A stretch of 64,000 nucleotides of DNA from Paludibacteraceae bacterium (GTDB lineage Bacteria; Bacteroidota; Bacteroidia; Bacteroidales; Paludibacteraceae), in assembly GCA_024693065.1 (NCBI GenBank), contig JAILLP010000020.1:1-64000 (forward strand), read 5' to 3'. The position numbers and the translations under genes are program-made. This document shows, in pieces, positions 8,533 through 20,111 of the stretch. The notes under the pieces are model-generated. The model made no database searches. It was not told the DNA's origin and was given only the letters and a program-made list of their open reading frames with translations. Every line of letters starts with the position of its first letter. Positions within the stretch are counted from its first letter, which is position 1.

Positions 8533-10008
8533 TCAATCCACATTGTCATACAAGAAACCATTCTTCTTATTAGAGACCGAATTATTCTCGTCGTCCATAT
8601 CCATCACAGAGATTTGAGAATTTTTATATCGGGACTCATATTGGGAGTTTCCCCTTTGGTAAGAAGGCATACTCAAATCACTATCGCTCATATCCAGAGA
8701 AACGTGAGGCATCTGTCCCATCTGTTGTTCCGTAGGACGTTCATATCCACGTTTATCCATACGATTACCATTCAGCTCCTCCTTCGTGTAATAGAGTCCG
8801 TAATTATCCTGTTGAGAAGCCGGCTGAGGGTTCTGCTGAGGTTGTTGGAACATCTGTCCACCCCGCTGCTGCGATGTTTGGGAGATGGTGAAGACGATAT
8901 TGTTATTATTCTGTTGAGCAGAGTTGTAAGATCCTCCGTTCATGGATCCGTTCCTTTCACCATTCAGCGACACATGCTGAGGAGATCCGGCAGGACGCTG
9001 TGGCTGGGAGGAGTTGCCCCTCTGTTTAGAGAAATCGAAGCCTGTCGCCACGATGGTCACGCCCAGGTTATCGCCCAAGGAATCATCCTGCATGACACCC
9101 CAAATAATCTTCGTGCTGCCATCAATCTGTTTGCTCAAATAGTCACGGATGATGGTCACCTCGTTGGTTGTAATCCTGCACTCCTTGCTATGCGTAATAT
9201 TCAGAAGGATATTCTTTGCGCCAGAAAGGTTTGTGCTGACCAGCAACGGAGAATCCAAAGCCTGTTGGATAGCAGAGATGGCACGGTCTTGGCCGTTCGC
9301 CTTTGCGGCGCCCATGATAGCGTCACCACTATCCGTCATGACCGTTCTAACGTCCGCCATATCAATGTTCATACGTCCGGAAAGTGTAATGATCTCCGCG
9401 ATACCCTTGGCGGCAGTCGCCAGAATCTCGTCACCCTTGGCGTATGCGTCGTCCAGGAACATGTCGCCATACATATCCAGAATTTTTTGGGAGTTGATGA
9501 TAAGAATAGCATCCACGTTCTTCTTCATCTCCTCGACGCCCAGCAATGCCTGGTTCACCTTCTCATTTCCCTCGAAGAGAGCGGGGATGGTCACAATGGC
9601 AACGGTGAGGATACCCTTCTCCTTAGCTGTTTTAGCGATTAGGGGAGCAGCACCCGTACCCGTACCACCGCCCATGCCAGCGGTGATGAAGACCATCTCG
9701 GTATGGTCATCCAAGATAGCGTTGATCTCCTCGATAGATTTCTGCGCCTCCTGCAAACCCACCTCAGGTTTGCATCCTGCGCCCAATCCCTTCTCGCCCA
9801 ATTGGATTTTCGTAGGGACAGGAGACTTGCGCAAATCCTGTCGGTCCGTGTTGCAGACAACAAAATTCACGTTCTTCACGCCCATGTTGTACATGTAGTT
9901 GACAGCGTTTCCACCGCAACCACCCACACCAATCACCTTGATGATAGGTTGTTCTTGCTCCTCAATCTCTTCATTGAGTTCGTCTTCAGTAAAATGGTTC
10001 TCGTTCAT
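8533..10008 (-). CDS. ftsZ: Cell division protein FtsZ
   Basis: GVGGCGGNAVNYM, GMGGGTGTGAAP, NIDMADVRTVM; long Gln/Asn-rich linker and C-terminal FLYDNVD. Confidence 0.96.
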   Translation of the reverse strand: MNENHFTEDELNEEIEEQEQPIIKVIGVGGCGGNAVNYMYNMGVKNVNFVVCNTDRQDLRKSPVPTKIQLGEKGLGAGCKPEVGLQEAQKSIEEINAILDDHTEMVFITAGMGGGTGTGAAPLIAKTAKEKGILTVAIVTIPALFEGNEKVNQALLGVEEMKKNVDAILIINSQKILDMYGDMFLDDAYAKGDEILATAAKGIAEIITLSGRMNIDMADVRTVMTDSGDAIMGAAKANGQDRAISAIQQALDSPLLVSTNLSGAKNILLNITHSKECRITTNEVTIIRDYLSKQIDGSTKIIWGVMQDDSLGDNLGVTIVATGFDFSKQRGNSSQPQRPAGSPQHVSLNGERNGSMNGGSYNSAQQNNNNIVFTISQTSQQRGGQMFQQPQQNPQPASQQDNYGLYYTKEELNGNRMDKRGYERPTEQQMGQMPHVSLDMSDSDLSMPSYQRGNSQYESRYKNSQISVMDMDDENNSVSNKKNGFLYDNVD

Positions 10009-10064
10009 ATTCTTAAAGTTTTTATTTTCTCATGAAAACAGCGATAATGGAGGATTAGCATGCA

Positions 10065-11402
10065 TCATTCCTCGAACATCTCATCCATCTTGCCCACCAT
10101 CCTACCCCAAATAGTAGGGATAATTCCGCCACCCGTTTTAACCTTCTTGCCCTTCTTAGGCCTTTCATCGGAAGATTCACGAACCGTGACGCATCCCGCA
10201 TCCGCGGAATAGAGGATACCCATCATGGAAGCATATGTCACATCCGAATACTCCTCCGACTCCGTATTATGAGAAAGGACGCGTATATCTCCAAAACGAG
10301 TAGGAATACCCGTCTCCTTTTCTATTTTCTCGATCATGTTCCCCAATTTGGCGCCACCACCAACAATGACGATGGAATCCAAGCATGAGCTGTAGCCGGA
10401 GACCGTCATCGCATTGTTGATGCGAACGAGGAAGTCCGACACACGGGACTCGATGATACCAGCCAACGTCATGGTATCCACATGACGGTCCGCATCAATA
10501 TCCACGACGGCAAGATTAGTGACCATGGACTGCATCGCTTGGCCAAACGAGGTCTTCAACTTCTCAGAGATCTCCCAAGGCAACCTCAGGGAAGCAATAT
10601 CGTTCGTGATCAAATCGCTACCAAAATTAAAGACATGCAAGAAACGGAGCTTCCTTTCATGATAGATGGAGAGGGAAGTCGTCTGCGCGCCGAAATCCAG
10701 GAGCATACACCCCACTTCCTTCTGTTCCGGAGAGAGCACGGCATCAGACAAATGGCGGGACGAGAGTATAAAGTGGGGAGTGATCTTAATATTTGAGGCA
10801 GCATCCGTATTCATACTTCCATTGATGATGTCGAAACACTTACGCAGATTATCCTCCACGAAACATTCCCCATAGATGTTCAGGAAACGGGCGCGGAGGT
10901 TGTCGCAGACACAACCCACAGGGTCATCCACCACCATTCCATCCACCACATACTCAAGCGGAACAACCTCAATGATTTTTCGGGAACCGGCGACACGCAT
11001 ACGGAGGTTCTCCTCCTCCATCGCATGGACATTCTCCTCGGAGACATACTCGGAACCCAAAAGACGCATCAACTCATTCACATCTCCATGGATTGATTTA
11101 CCATGAAGTCCCACATATACATCCGTGATGTCATACGAAATCCGCAACGAAGGATCTTCTGAAGAGGCGTTCAACAGTCCATTCAGCTTATTCCTCAGCC
11201 TAATAATCAACTGCTTGATTTGGAACGCCGCCGAATCAATATTGAAAACAACACCGTTCACAATGCTACCCTCCGAAGGGATAGAAGTGGCCCATATAAT
11301 ATCCAACTTACCTTCTTTGTTCTTGTGTCCGATCACGCCACGGATATTGCGGCTTCCCAAATCCACCGCAACCACCACATCTGAATACTTAATCTCGTCC
11401 AT
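10065..11402 (-). CDS. ftsA: Cell division protein FtsA
   Basis: Actin-like ATPase motifs VVAVDLGSRNIRGVIG, LLDFGAQTTSLSIY, VIVGGGAKL; start chosen at internal MDEIKYSDV. Confidence 0.92.
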   Translation of the reverse strand: MDEIKYSDVVVAVDLGSRNIRGVIGHKNKEGKLDIIWATSIPSEGSIVNGVVFNIDSAAFQIKQLIIRLRNKLNGLLNASSEDPSLRISYDITDVYVGLHGKSIHGDVNELMRLLGSEYVSEENVHAMEEENLRMRVAGSRKIIEVVPLEYVVDGMVVDDPVGCVCDNLRARFLNIYGECFVEDNLRKCFDIINGSMNTDAASNIKITPHFILSSRHLSDAVLSPEQKEVGCMLLDFGAQTTSLSIYHERKLRFLHVFNFGSDLITNDIASLRLPWEISEKLKTSFGQAMQSMVTNLAVVDIDADRHVDTMTLAGIIESRVSDFLVRINNAMTVSGYSSCLDSIVIVGGGAKLGNMIEKIEKETGIPTRFGDIRVLSHNTESEEYSDVTYASMMGILYSADAGCVTVRESSDERPKKGKKVKTGGGIIPTIWGRMVGKMDEMFEE

Positions 11403-11412
11403 ATTGCTCCTC

Positions 11413-12150
11413 CTATTTTTTTGTACAAACCACTTGCCCGTCATACTTCAAAGTGATTTGCTTGTATTTATTCCAACCTATTTTATTAAAACCATCCACA
11501 TACAAAGCATAAAGCTTATCCAACTTTTCCTTATAGTTCTCCAACGTTCCCATAAGGATCACCTGGTCACCCACACGAGGCACCAGCGTCACCTCACCGT
11601 TCTTCGCCACATCGATCTGCTCGATTTGAGCGTTCCAAAACGCATGGTCGCGTAGGAACAAGGCGAACTCTCCCAACTCACCCAAAGACATCTCCTTGGT
11701 GACATAACCCGTGGCGATAGGCACATAAGCGGTGAAAACGGAAGAGAGCGGCATGATCTTACGCTCGCTATCGACATAGAAATCACCATACATACCCTTC
11801 ACGCGCAGGATCGGCTCCCGCTGCGTCACCGTCACCCGCAACTCCCCATTGGGCGTCTTGAAGCACTCGGCGGTCTTGATACGGGACTTACCCCTCAGGT
11901 AATTCTCCATATAATCCGTATCGATATGGTCCAAGCGCTTGCCGTCAGGGCAGACCGACTTGTCCTTCAACAACTCCTTCACATCGTCCCGGGTCACGAA
12001 ATTCAACTGGTCGGCATCACTGATGGTCACACGAATCCTTGGGCAAATCGTCTCGTCCGACTTGTAGGCGAACATCTTCACGGCGAACGACAAATAGCCG
12101 ATCACCAAGACAACCAACGATATTTTCACCCAACGTTTATGTAACATCAC
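11413..12150 (-). CDS. ftsQ: Cell division protein FtsQ
   Basis: Single TM plus POTRA-like region between ftsA and murC. Confidence 0.8.
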   Translation of the reverse strand: MMLHKRWVKISLVVLVIGYLSFAVKMFAYKSDETICPRIRVTISDADQLNFVTRDDVKELLKDKSVCPDGKRLDHIDTDYMENYLRGKSRIKTAECFKTPNGELRVTVTQREPILRVKGMYGDFYVDSERKIMPLSSVFTAYVPIATGYVTKEMSLGELGEFALFLRDHAFWNAQIEQIDVAKNGEVTLVPRVGDQVILMGTLENYKEKLDKLYALYVDGFNKIGWNKYKQITLKYDGQVVCTKK

Positions 12151-12164
12151 CCAACTATTAATTC

Positions 12165-13541
12165 TTAATTCTTAACTTTTAATTCCCTCATCGCCTTCTC
12201 CACCTCCGGAATCAGCAAATCAAGGTCACCCGCCCCCACCATCAGCAGCACGTCGAAATCCTTGTGCGACAAGCAATCGACCAATCCCTGCTTCGAGGAG
12301 AGGCATTTATCCTTGATGGTCACCTTATCCAGCAACATCTGGGAGTTGACCCCCTCGATCGGTTTTTCCCTAGCCGGATAGATGTCCAGCAGCACCAATT
12401 CATCCAGCAAGGAGAGGCTACGGGCGAAGTCATCTGCCAAGTCACGCGTACGTGTGTACAGGTGAGGCTGGAAGACGCCGCAGATGCGCTTGCCAGGGTA
12501 CAAGGCGCGGACCGACTCGATGCTCGATTTCAGCTCCTGCGGATGGTGTGCGTAATCGTCCAAGAAGGCGAAATCCTTCGTCTTGATGTGGAAGTCGAAA
12601 CGACGCTTCACGCCCGCGAAGCTCTTCATCGCCGCACGGATTTCCTGCTCGGTCACACCATTCAGGTAGGCCATCGCCATGGCGGCCACACCGTTCTCTA
12701 TGTTGACATAGACCGGCACCCCCAATTGGATGTCACGGATGACACACTCCGGCGTCACGAAGTCGAAAATGATCTCACCACCACCGATACGGATGTTCGC
12801 CGCATGGAAATCACCCTCCTCGACAGAATAGGAATATAGTCTGACATCCTTGTTCAACTTAGGCTCGATAGGCAAATCCTTCTTCATCAGCAAGACGCCG
12901 CCCGGGAGGATCAGGGAGACGAAGTCCTCGAATCCCTTCCGGTAATTCTCGACCGTGCCATAGATATCCAGATGGTCAGCATCCACAGCCGTCACGACAG
13001 CCATGTAAGGGGAGAGGGTGAGGAACGAGTGGTCGAACTCATCCGCCTCCACCACCACCAAGTCACTCTTATCCGAGAGGAGCAGGTTGCGGGAGAAGTT
13101 CTTCGATATACCGCCCAAGAAGGCGTTGCACTCCACGTGAGAATTATGCAAGAGATGCGAAATCATCGTGGAAGTTGTGGTCTTGCCATGGGTACCCGAG
13201 ACGCAGATGGCACGTTGCATGCGCGTCACCTCGCCTAAGATCTGAGAGCGTTTCATGACCTCGAAGCCATTGTCGCGGAACCAAGAGAATTCAGACATGG
13301 AGGAAGGAACCGCAGGCGTATAGACAACCAACGTCTTCTCCGCATCACGGAAAGACGCGGGGATTAGATCGACACTATCCTCGTAGTGGACAGGAATACC
13401 CTCCTGCTCCAGTTCACCAGTCAGAGTGGAACGAGTACGGTCATAGCCAGCCACCTCAAAGCCTTTCGCCTTGAAATACCTCGCCAAGGCGCTCATGCCG
13501 ATGCCTCCGATACCCAGGAAATAAACACTCTTCTTTTTCAT
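12165..13541 (-). CDS. murC: UDP-N-acetylmuramate--L-alanine ligase
   Basis: YFLGIGGIGMSALARYF, GTHGKTTTSTM, DDYAHHPQE. Confidence 0.96.
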   Translation of the reverse strand: MKKKSVYFLGIGGIGMSALARYFKAKGFEVAGYDRTRSTLTGELEQEGIPVHYEDSVDLIPASFRDAEKTLVVYTPAVPSSMSEFSWFRDNGFEVMKRSQILGEVTRMQRAICVSGTHGKTTTSTMISHLLHNSHVECNAFLGGISKNFSRNLLLSDKSDLVVVEADEFDHSFLTLSPYMAVVTAVDADHLDIYGTVENYRKGFEDFVSLILPGGVLLMKKDLPIEPKLNKDVRLYSYSVEEGDFHAANIRIGGGEIIFDFVTPECVIRDIQLGVPVYVNIENGVAAMAMAYLNGVTEQEIRAAMKSFAGVKRRFDFHIKTKDFAFLDDYAHHPQELKSSIESVRALYPGKRICGVFQPHLYTRTRDLADDFARSLSLLDELVLLDIYPAREKPIEGVNSQMLLDKVTIKDKCLSSKQGLVDCLSHKDFDVLLMVGAGDLDLLIPEVEKAMRELKVKN

Positions 13542-14641
13542 TTCTCTATCAATTTTAATATCTCGTCCGCAATACGATCCGCAGAATCCAACTGCGCCAT
13601 CTTCTTCGCGTTCTCACCCAATTCATTCAGCAATGGCTCGTCCGCAATCATACGGATCGCCTCGTCCAACAGCACACTGTTCGCATCCCTGTCCGCCACC
13701 ATGACCGCCGCTTTCCTTGTAGCGAGCGCCTGGGCGTTCTTGGTCTGGTGATCCTCCGCCACATTCGGGGAAGGCACCAAGATGGAAGGCTTGCCCAAAA
13801 GGCAAAGCTCCGAGATGGAACTTGCACCCGCACGGGAAACCACCAGGTCCGCGATGGAGTAAGCGTAATCCATTCGTTTCACGAAGTCCGTCACCACAAT
13901 ATCATCCGTCTTGAAAGGTTCATAAGCCTTCAGGGCACCCTCGTAGTAAAGCTTACCCGTCTGCCAAAGCACTTGGATGCCCGACTCCTTCAGCTTCGAG
14001 AGGCCAGCGATGACGCTCTGGTTGATCGTCCGGGCACCAAGGCTACCGCCTATGATCAGCAGGGTCTTCTTCGCCGGACTGAAGTGGAAGAAGTCATACG
14101 CCTCCTGCGACTTAGGAGCCACCTCCAGGAAATCCTGGCGAACCGGGTTGCCCGTGAGGATGATCTTATCCTGCGGGAAGAAACGCTCCATGCCCTCATA
14201 GGCCACACAAATCTTCGCCGCCTTCTTCGCCAGCAATTTGTTCGTCACGCCAGCGTAGGAGTTCTGCTCCTGCAAGACGGTAGGGACCCCCGACCGATGC
14301 GCCATGAAGAGCGTAGGACCGCTGGCATAGCCGCCCACGCCCACAGCGATATCCGGTGCGAAATCACGCACCACCTTCTTAGCCATCCGCAAGCTCTTGA
14401 ACAAGCGGAAGAGCACCTTGAAATTCTTCAAAAGGCTACCGCGATTGAACCCACTCACGGGCAGTCCCACAATCTCGTAGCCTGCATTAGGGACCTTCTC
14501 CATTTCCATGCGTCCCTCCGCCCCGACAAATAAAAACTTGGCGTCGGGGCGTTTCTTCTTAAGTGCGTTGGCGATGGAAATGGCCGGGAAGATATGTCCT
14601 CCCGTACCACCGCCGCTTATAATAAATTTTTGATTTGCCAT
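13538..14641 (-). CDS. murG: UDP-N-acetylglucosamine--undecaprenyl-PP-MurNAc-pentapeptide GlcNAc transferase
   Basis: FIISGGGTGGHIFPAISIA; VSRAGASSISELCLLGKPSILVPSP. Confidence 0.95.
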   Translation of the reverse strand: MANQKFIISGGGTGGHIFPAISIANALKKKRPDAKFLFVGAEGRMEMEKVPNAGYEIVGLPVSGFNRGSLLKNFKVLFRLFKSLRMAKKVVRDFAPDIAVGVGGYASGPTLFMAHRSGVPTVLQEQNSYAGVTNKLLAKKAAKICVAYEGMERFFPQDKIILTGNPVRQDFLEVAPKSQEAYDFFHFSPAKKTLLIIGGSLGARTINQSVIAGLSKLKESGIQVLWQTGKLYYEGALKAYEPFKTDDIVVTDFVKRMDYAYSIADLVVSRAGASSISELCLLGKPSILVPSPNVAEDHQTKNAQALATRKAAVMVADRDANSVLLDEAIRMIADEPLLNELGENAKKMAQLDSADRIADEILKLIEK

Positions 14642-14657
14642 AACCCAATATCTTTTA

Positions 14658-16010
14658 TTAGACACTTAATTCCGCAACTACGCCCGGGTCCGCAGCCTTC
14701 GGTTCCTTCTCTTCGGACTGAGCCTTCTTGGAGGAAGAGGGCTTGCTCTCCGCACCCTTCACCTGTTTCTCCTCCGACACCGTACGGCTCAGTGCCAATA
14801 TGATGCCGAAATAGCAACTGGTGGTCAGGATGGAGGTACCACCACGGCTAATGATCGGAAGCGGCTGACCCGTCACCGGGATCAGACCCAAAACGACGGA
14901 CATATGGATGAACGCCTGCAAAACGATCATCGCCGACAGGCCAATCACGGCGAACGAATTGCTGTAGCTCTCGCTCTTGTTCATGATCACGCACGCCCGA
15001 TAGAAGAGCGCCAAATAGAGTATGACGAGCAGTATGCTCAGCACCCCGCACTCTTCGACGATGACGGCGAAGATGAAGTCGGAGAAACTCTGGGGGATGA
15101 AGTCACGTTCGATACTGTTACCGATCCCTCTACCGAACCATTTGCCATTGGCGATGGCGATGTGGGAGTGACCCGTCTGCACCTTGTCGTCGCTGGTCAC
15201 GTCGAACTTAGCGTTCATGCGCTCCTCAGGCGACAAATCGGCTCCCGAGTGCCGTTTGAAACGGTTGATCCACGTGCCCACACGGTGCGTCACGAAGGAG
15301 ACACACGTGCGTTCGGAGGTCTGCTCGACCCCCTCCACCTTCAGACCGGACTTTTCCGGAGCGATCCAACTCTCCGCAAAGGTGAGGAGCACCACAACCA
15401 GGCCGACCCCCACAATGGAGCCTATGACCGGCAACATCTTCTTCAAGGAGATACCCCCAATGAAGAAAAGCAAAGCGGAGACCGTCACCAAGAGGATGAA
15501 GGTGGAAAGGTTCTCCACCATGATCAAAATCGCAGGTGGTATCAAAACCAGCAAATAGAACTTCAGTCCGTCATCCACACTCTTCTTGCGATGGAAATAG
15601 CCCAACAGCGAGGAGAGCAACAACACCACCGAAATCTTCGCGAACTCGGAAGGCTGGAGGTTGACACCCAAGCCCGGCACATGGATCCAACGGGAGGCTC
15701 CGTTCGCGGATGTACCGAAGGCCAATGCGCCCACCAGCATGAGGATGCTCACCAGATAGCCCACAGCCCCGCCCCAGAAGAAAATCTTCTTCGGCTGTAC
15801 CAGATGGATCACATAGGCAAGGGCGAATCCACCACCCAAAAAGATCATGTGCGACAAAATAGGCTTAAAGGCAGTGCCATGGAAGCGGCGGTCATAGACC
15901 AACATGCTCGAAGCGCTGAACATCTCCAACGTAGAGACGACAATCAGCACCACGAACACGACCCATATGATCGCGTCACCTTTGAAATGTTTCACCAAAA
16001 ATTCCTTCAT
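14658..16010 (-). CDS. ftsW: SEDS-family peptidoglycan polymerase FtsW
   Basis: Polytopic; NLQPSEFAKISVVLLLS, GLIPVTGQPLPIISRGGTS. Confidence 0.94.
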   Translation of the reverse strand: MKEFLVKHFKGDAIIWVVFVVLIVVSTLEMFSASSMLVYDRRFHGTAFKPILSHMIFLGGGFALAYVIHLVQPKKIFFWGGAVGYLVSILMLVGALAFGTSANGASRWIHVPGLGVNLQPSEFAKISVVLLLSSLLGYFHRKKSVDDGLKFYLLVLIPPAILIMVENLSTFILLVTVSALLFFIGGISLKKMLPVIGSIVGVGLVVVLLTFAESWIAPEKSGLKVEGVEQTSERTCVSFVTHRVGTWINRFKRHSGADLSPEERMNAKFDVTSDDKVQTGHSHIAIANGKWFGRGIGNSIERDFIPQSFSDFIFAVIVEECGVLSILLVILYLALFYRACVIMNKSESYSNSFAVIGLSAMIVLQAFIHMSVVLGLIPVTGQPLPIISRGGTSILTTSCYFGIILALSRTVSEEKQVKGAESKPSSSKKAQSEEKEPKAADPGVVAELSV

Positions 16011-16048
16011 GCCAACCTATTTAGCCGAGTTATTATTTTATCCTACAA

Positions 16049-17383
16049 TCATAAATTCTTCACGCACTCCTTGAACTGTTCGCCACGGTCCTCGTAGCAA
16101 GTGAACAAGTCGAAACTTGCGCAGCAAGGAGAGAGCAGCACCGTATCGCCAGGCTTAGCGTAGGCGAAGCACTTATCCACAGCCTCCTTCATCGAGCGGG
16201 CATCGGTCGTCTGAGCCACCTTTCCATCGAAGAAATCGTGCAATTTCTTGTTATCCACGCCCAAGTAGACGATCGCGCGCACCTTCTCCTTCACGAGGTT
16301 CTCAATCTCCGAATAATCATTACCCTTGTCCGTTCCACCGAGGATCAGCACCACCGGCGTATCCATGCTCTGCAAAGCATACCAGCAGGAGTTCACGTTC
16401 GTAGCCTTGGAATCGTTAATGAAGCGCACGCCCCTCACGGAAGCGACCGGCTCCAACCTGTGCTCCACGCTACGGAAAGACTTCAACGCCTCACGGAGCG
16501 TCTCGTCACTGATATCCGAGAGGATAGCCGTGATACCAGCCGCCATGGAGTTGTACATGTTGTGTTGCCCACGCAGGGAGAGGTCGGACACGGCCATCTC
16601 GAAGGAGCGCTTCGGCGTATGGATCTTCAAGAGCTCATCCTCGATGTAAGCAGCCAAGCCAGCCGCCTTGTTCAGGGAGAACGGACAGGCCGTCGCCCCA
16701 ATCGCGCGCACCTCCAACTCTTTCTTGATGACCGGGTCATCGTTCCAATAGATGAAGTAGTCGGACGGCTTCATGTTCTGCACGATCCTGAACTTCGAGT
16801 TGATATAGTTCTGGAACTTATATTCGTAGCGATCCAAGTGGTCCGGCGTGATGTTCAACAGTATGGCCACATCCGCCTTGAACTCATACATGCCGTCCAG
16901 CTGGAAGCTGCTCAACTCAATCACATAGTAATCATGTTTCTCCAGCGCCACCTGACGCGCCAAACTGAAGCCGACGTTACCCGCCAAGCCCACGTTCAAG
17001 CCAGCGTTCTTCAGGATATGATGGATCAACATCGTTGTAGTGGTCTTTCCATTGCTACCCGTGATGCAAATCATCTTAGCGTTCGAATAGCGGGAAGCGA
17101 ACTCAATCTCGGAGATGATAGGCGTGTTCTGCGCCCTCAACGCCTTGATGATCGGAGCCTTCTCGGGAATGCCGGGGCTCTTGACGATCTCATCCGCCGC
17201 CAACACGCGCGCCTCGGTATGGTTCCCCTCCTCCCACTCGATGCCGAAGGAAGAGAGTTCCTCTTTGTAATTAGGCTTGATCCCCGACTTGTCGGAGACG
17301 AACACCTCAAAACCTTTTTGTTTCGCGAGGATAGCGGCTCCTACGCCACTCTCGCCTGCTCCCAACACTACAATTTTTTTCAT
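16049..17383 (-). CDS. murD: UDP-N-acetylmuramoyl-L-alanine--D-glutamate ligase
   Basis: VVLGAGESGVGAAILA, GSNGKTTTTMLIHH, NDSKATNVNS. Confidence 0.95.
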   Translation of the reverse strand: MKKIVVLGAGESGVGAAILAKQKGFEVFVSDKSGIKPNYKEELSSFGIEWEEGNHTEARVLAADEIVKSPGIPEKAPIIKALRAQNTPIISEIEFASRYSNAKMICITGSNGKTTTTMLIHHILKNAGLNVGLAGNVGFSLARQVALEKHDYYVIELSSFQLDGMYEFKADVAILLNITPDHLDRYEYKFQNYINSKFRIVQNMKPSDYFIYWNDDPVIKKELEVRAIGATACPFSLNKAAGLAAYIEDELLKIHTPKRSFEMAVSDLSLRGQHNMYNSMAAGITAILSDISDETLREALKSFRSVEHRLEPVASVRGVRFINDSKATNVNSCWYALQSMDTPVVLILGGTDKGNDYSEIENLVKEKVRAIVYLGVDNKKLHDFFDGKVAQTTDARSMKEAVDKCFAYAKPGDTVLLSPCCASFDLFTCYEDRGEQFKECVKNL

Positions 17384-17403
17384 AATGTATTATAAATACT
17401 TAA

Positions 17404-18618
17404 TTACCTCATTTTCAATGTGACAATGGTAAACATCGCCAGCAACAACGCCACGATCCAGAAACGAGCCACAATCTTAGGCTCAGGGATATTCATCTTC
17501 TGGTAATGGTGGTGCAACGGCGCCATCTTGAATATTCTCCTACCCTCCCCGTATTTCTTCTTAGTATACTTGAAATAAGAAGTTTGGATGATGACGGAGA
17601 GGCTCTCCATGAAGAAGATACCGCACAATACCGGCAAGAGCAACTCCTTGCGGATGATGATGGAGCTCACGGCGATGACACCACCGATCATCAGGCTACC
17701 CGTGTCGCCCATGAAGACCTGCGCCGGGTAAGCGTTGTACCAAAGGAAACCGATCAACGCACCCACGAAGGCGCAAAGGAAGATTACCAACTCCTCCGAA
17801 TAAGGGATATACATGATGTTCAGATAGCTGGCGAACTCGGCGTGGCAGGAGAGATAAGCCAGGATACCCAATGCGGACCCCACGATGGCCGAGACGCCCG
17901 TCGAGAGTCCGTCCAGACCATCCGTCAGATTCGCGCCGTTCGAGACCGCCGTCACGATGAAGATCACCACGAGCACGAAGAAGATCCAGCCCAATGTCTG
18001 CGCATAATCGCCCGCCCAACCGAACAAATCCGCATAGTCGAAGTTAGGGTTCTTGACGAACGGGATGGTCGTCTTGGTCGATTTCTCCGGCACCTTGGCA
18101 TATTCGACCACCTCCGTGGTAGCAGACGCCGACGTGGTATTCTCATAGATGACCACATTATCGTTCATGTACAACGTCAGACCCACAATCAGACCGAGGC
18201 CCACCTGCCCCAAGATCTTGAATCTACCGTGCAAGCCCTCCTTGTCCTTCTTGAAGACCTTGATGTAATCGTCGAGGAACCCCATGGCACCGAGCCATAA
18301 GGTCGTCACGATCATCAATAAGATATAGACATTGTCCAACTTGCCGAAAAGAAGCACAGGCAACAGGATGGAGATGATAATGATGATACCACCCATCGTA
18401 GGCGTTCCTTTTTTAGCCATTTGTCCCGCAAGGTCCAAATCACGGATTGTCTCACCAATCTGTTTCTTCTGCAAGAAACGGATGATCCTTTTGCCAATGA
18501 GCGTAGCGATCAGCAACGCGAAGATGAACGCAAAGGCGGAACGGAAAGAGACGTACTTGAACATTCCCGCACCCGGCACGCTCATTTGTGACAAATAGTT
18601 GAACAAATAATAAAACAT
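17404..18618 (-). CDS. mraY: Phospho-N-acetylmuramoyl-pentapeptide-transferase
   Basis: [35 protein letters not shown]. Confidence 0.96.
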   Translation of the reverse strand: MFYYLFNYLSQMSVPGAGMFKYVSFRSAFAFIFALLIATLIGKRIIRFLQKKQIGETIRDLDLAGQMAKKGTPTMGGIIIIISILLPVLLFGKLDNVYILLMIVTTLWLGAMGFLDDYIKVFKKDKEGLHGRFKILGQVGLGLIVGLTLYMNDNVVIYENTTSASATTEVVEYAKVPEKSTKTTIPFVKNPNFDYADLFGWAGDYAQTLGWIFFVLVVIFIVTAVSNGANLTDGLDGLSTGVSAIVGSALGILAYLSCHAEFASYLNIMYIPYSEELVIFLCAFVGALIGFLWYNAYPAQVFMGDTGSLMIGGVIAVSSIIIRKELLLPVLCGIFFMESLSVIIQTSYFKYTKKKYGEGRRIFKMAPLHHHYQKMNIPEPKIVARFWIVALLLAMFTIVTLKMR

Positions 18619-18647
18619 AATCGTATACTGTAAAAATTAATACCCAA

Positions 18648-20099
18648 TTAACCCATCACCTCACGGACCACCTCATGGTCGTCGAAATGATGCTTCACGC
18701 CCTTGATATCCTGGTAATTCTCATGGCCCTTACCCGCCACCAGAATGACGTCGCCCGACTGAGCCAAAGCGCAAGCCGTCTTAATGGCCTGATAACGGTC
18801 TTCGATCGCGATCACCTTCCTCTTGGCGACAGGGTCCAAGCCCGCCAACATATCGTTGATGATATCCTGAGGCTCCTCGTTCCTCGGATTGTCCGAAGTG
18901 ATGATCACCTGCTCGCTTCCTCTCACAGCCTCCTGCGCCATGATCGGGCGTTTGCCCTTGTCACGGTTTCCGCCACAGCCTACCACCGTGATCAGCTTGC
19001 CCTCGCCGCAACGCACATCGTTAATCGTATTGATGACATTGGTAAGCGCGTCAGGCGTATGCGCATAATCGACGATGATCTTATAGCCGGAAGGGGCCGA
19101 TATGCATTCGAAACGGCCGGAGACAGGGTGCATAGCGCTCAAGTGCACCAAGGCGTCCTCCTCAGAGATGCCCAAGGCAACCGCCGCCCCGAAGACAGCC
19201 GTCAAGTTAGAGGCGTTGAACTTACCGACGAAGGAGACGAAGAGATCCTTGCCATTCATATTCAGGGACATACCCTCGAAGGAATCCTCCACGATCTTTG
19301 TCTTGAAGTCCGCTATCGTCCGCACGGAATAGGTGAGCTTCCTCGCCCTCGTGTTCTGGAGCATCACCGGACCGTTCTTGTCGTCCAGGTTCGTCAAAGC
19401 GAAAGCCTCGTCCGACAAGTCATCGAAGAAACGTTTCTTCGCCTTGAGGTAATTCTCCATCGTGAGGTGGTAGTCCAGATGGTCGCGCGTCAGGTTCGTG
19501 AAGATACCGCCGTCGAAATCCAAGCCAGCGATTCTACGCTGGTCCACGGAATGTGAGCTCACCTCCATGAAAGCATATTCACAGCCAGCCGCCACCATGC
19601 GGGCCAGCAGACCGTTCAGTTCCAATTGGTCAGGGGTCGTGTGCGTGGCAGGCACCGCCTCATCGTCCACATAGTTGCAGACCGTGGAGAGCAAACCCGC
19701 CTTATGACCCGCCCTGCGGAAGAGATGATAGAGCAGCGTGGCGATGGTCGTCTTACCGTTCGTACCCGTGACGCCCACCAGCTTCAGCGAAGCGGAAGGA
19801 TAGTCGAACCAAGCCGAAGCCATGCGTCCCAGCGCCTCGTTGGAGTCCGCCACACGGACGTAGACGACACCCGGGGCAAAGGACTCCGGCATCTTTTCGC
19901 AAACGATCGCCACAGCCCCTTTCTCGATGGCCGAGCCGATAAACGTATGTCCATCCACCTGCGTACCGCAAGTAGCCACGAACAAAGAACCCTTCTCCAC
20001 CTTACGGGAATCGAACTGGAGGGAAGAGACCTCGATGTCCGCATTCCCAACTGTCTCCAGCACGTCAACCGTAGCCAATATGTCGACTAATCCATTCAT
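18648..20099 (-). CDS. murE: UDP-N-acetylmuramoyl-L-alanyl-D-glutamate--2,6-diaminopimelate ligase
   Basis: [37 protein letters not shown] (DAP-type DNPR motif). Confidence 0.96.
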   Translation of the reverse strand: MNGLVDILATVDVLETVGNADIEVSSLQFDSRKVEKGSLFVATCGTQVDGHTFIGSAIEKGAVAIVCEKMPESFAPGVVYVRVADSNEALGRMASAWFDYPSASLKLVGVTGTNGKTTIATLLYHLFRRAGHKAGLLSTVCNYVDDEAVPATHTTPDQLELNGLLARMVAAGCEYAFMEVSSHSVDQRRIAGLDFDGGIFTNLTRDHLDYHLTMENYLKAKKRFFDDLSDEAFALTNLDDKNGPVMLQNTRARKLTYSVRTIADFKTKIVEDSFEGMSLNMNGKDLFVSFVGKFNASNLTAVFGAAVALGISEEDALVHLSAMHPVSGRFECISAPSGYKIIVDYAHTPDALTNVINTINDVRCGEGKLITVVGCGGNRDKGKRPIMAQEAVRGSEQVIITSDNPRNEEPQDIINDMLAGLDPVAKRKVIAIEDRYQAIKTACALAQSGDVILVAGKGHENYQDIKGVKHHFDDHEVVREVMG

Positions 20100-20111
20100 A
20101 CGCTATTCTAT

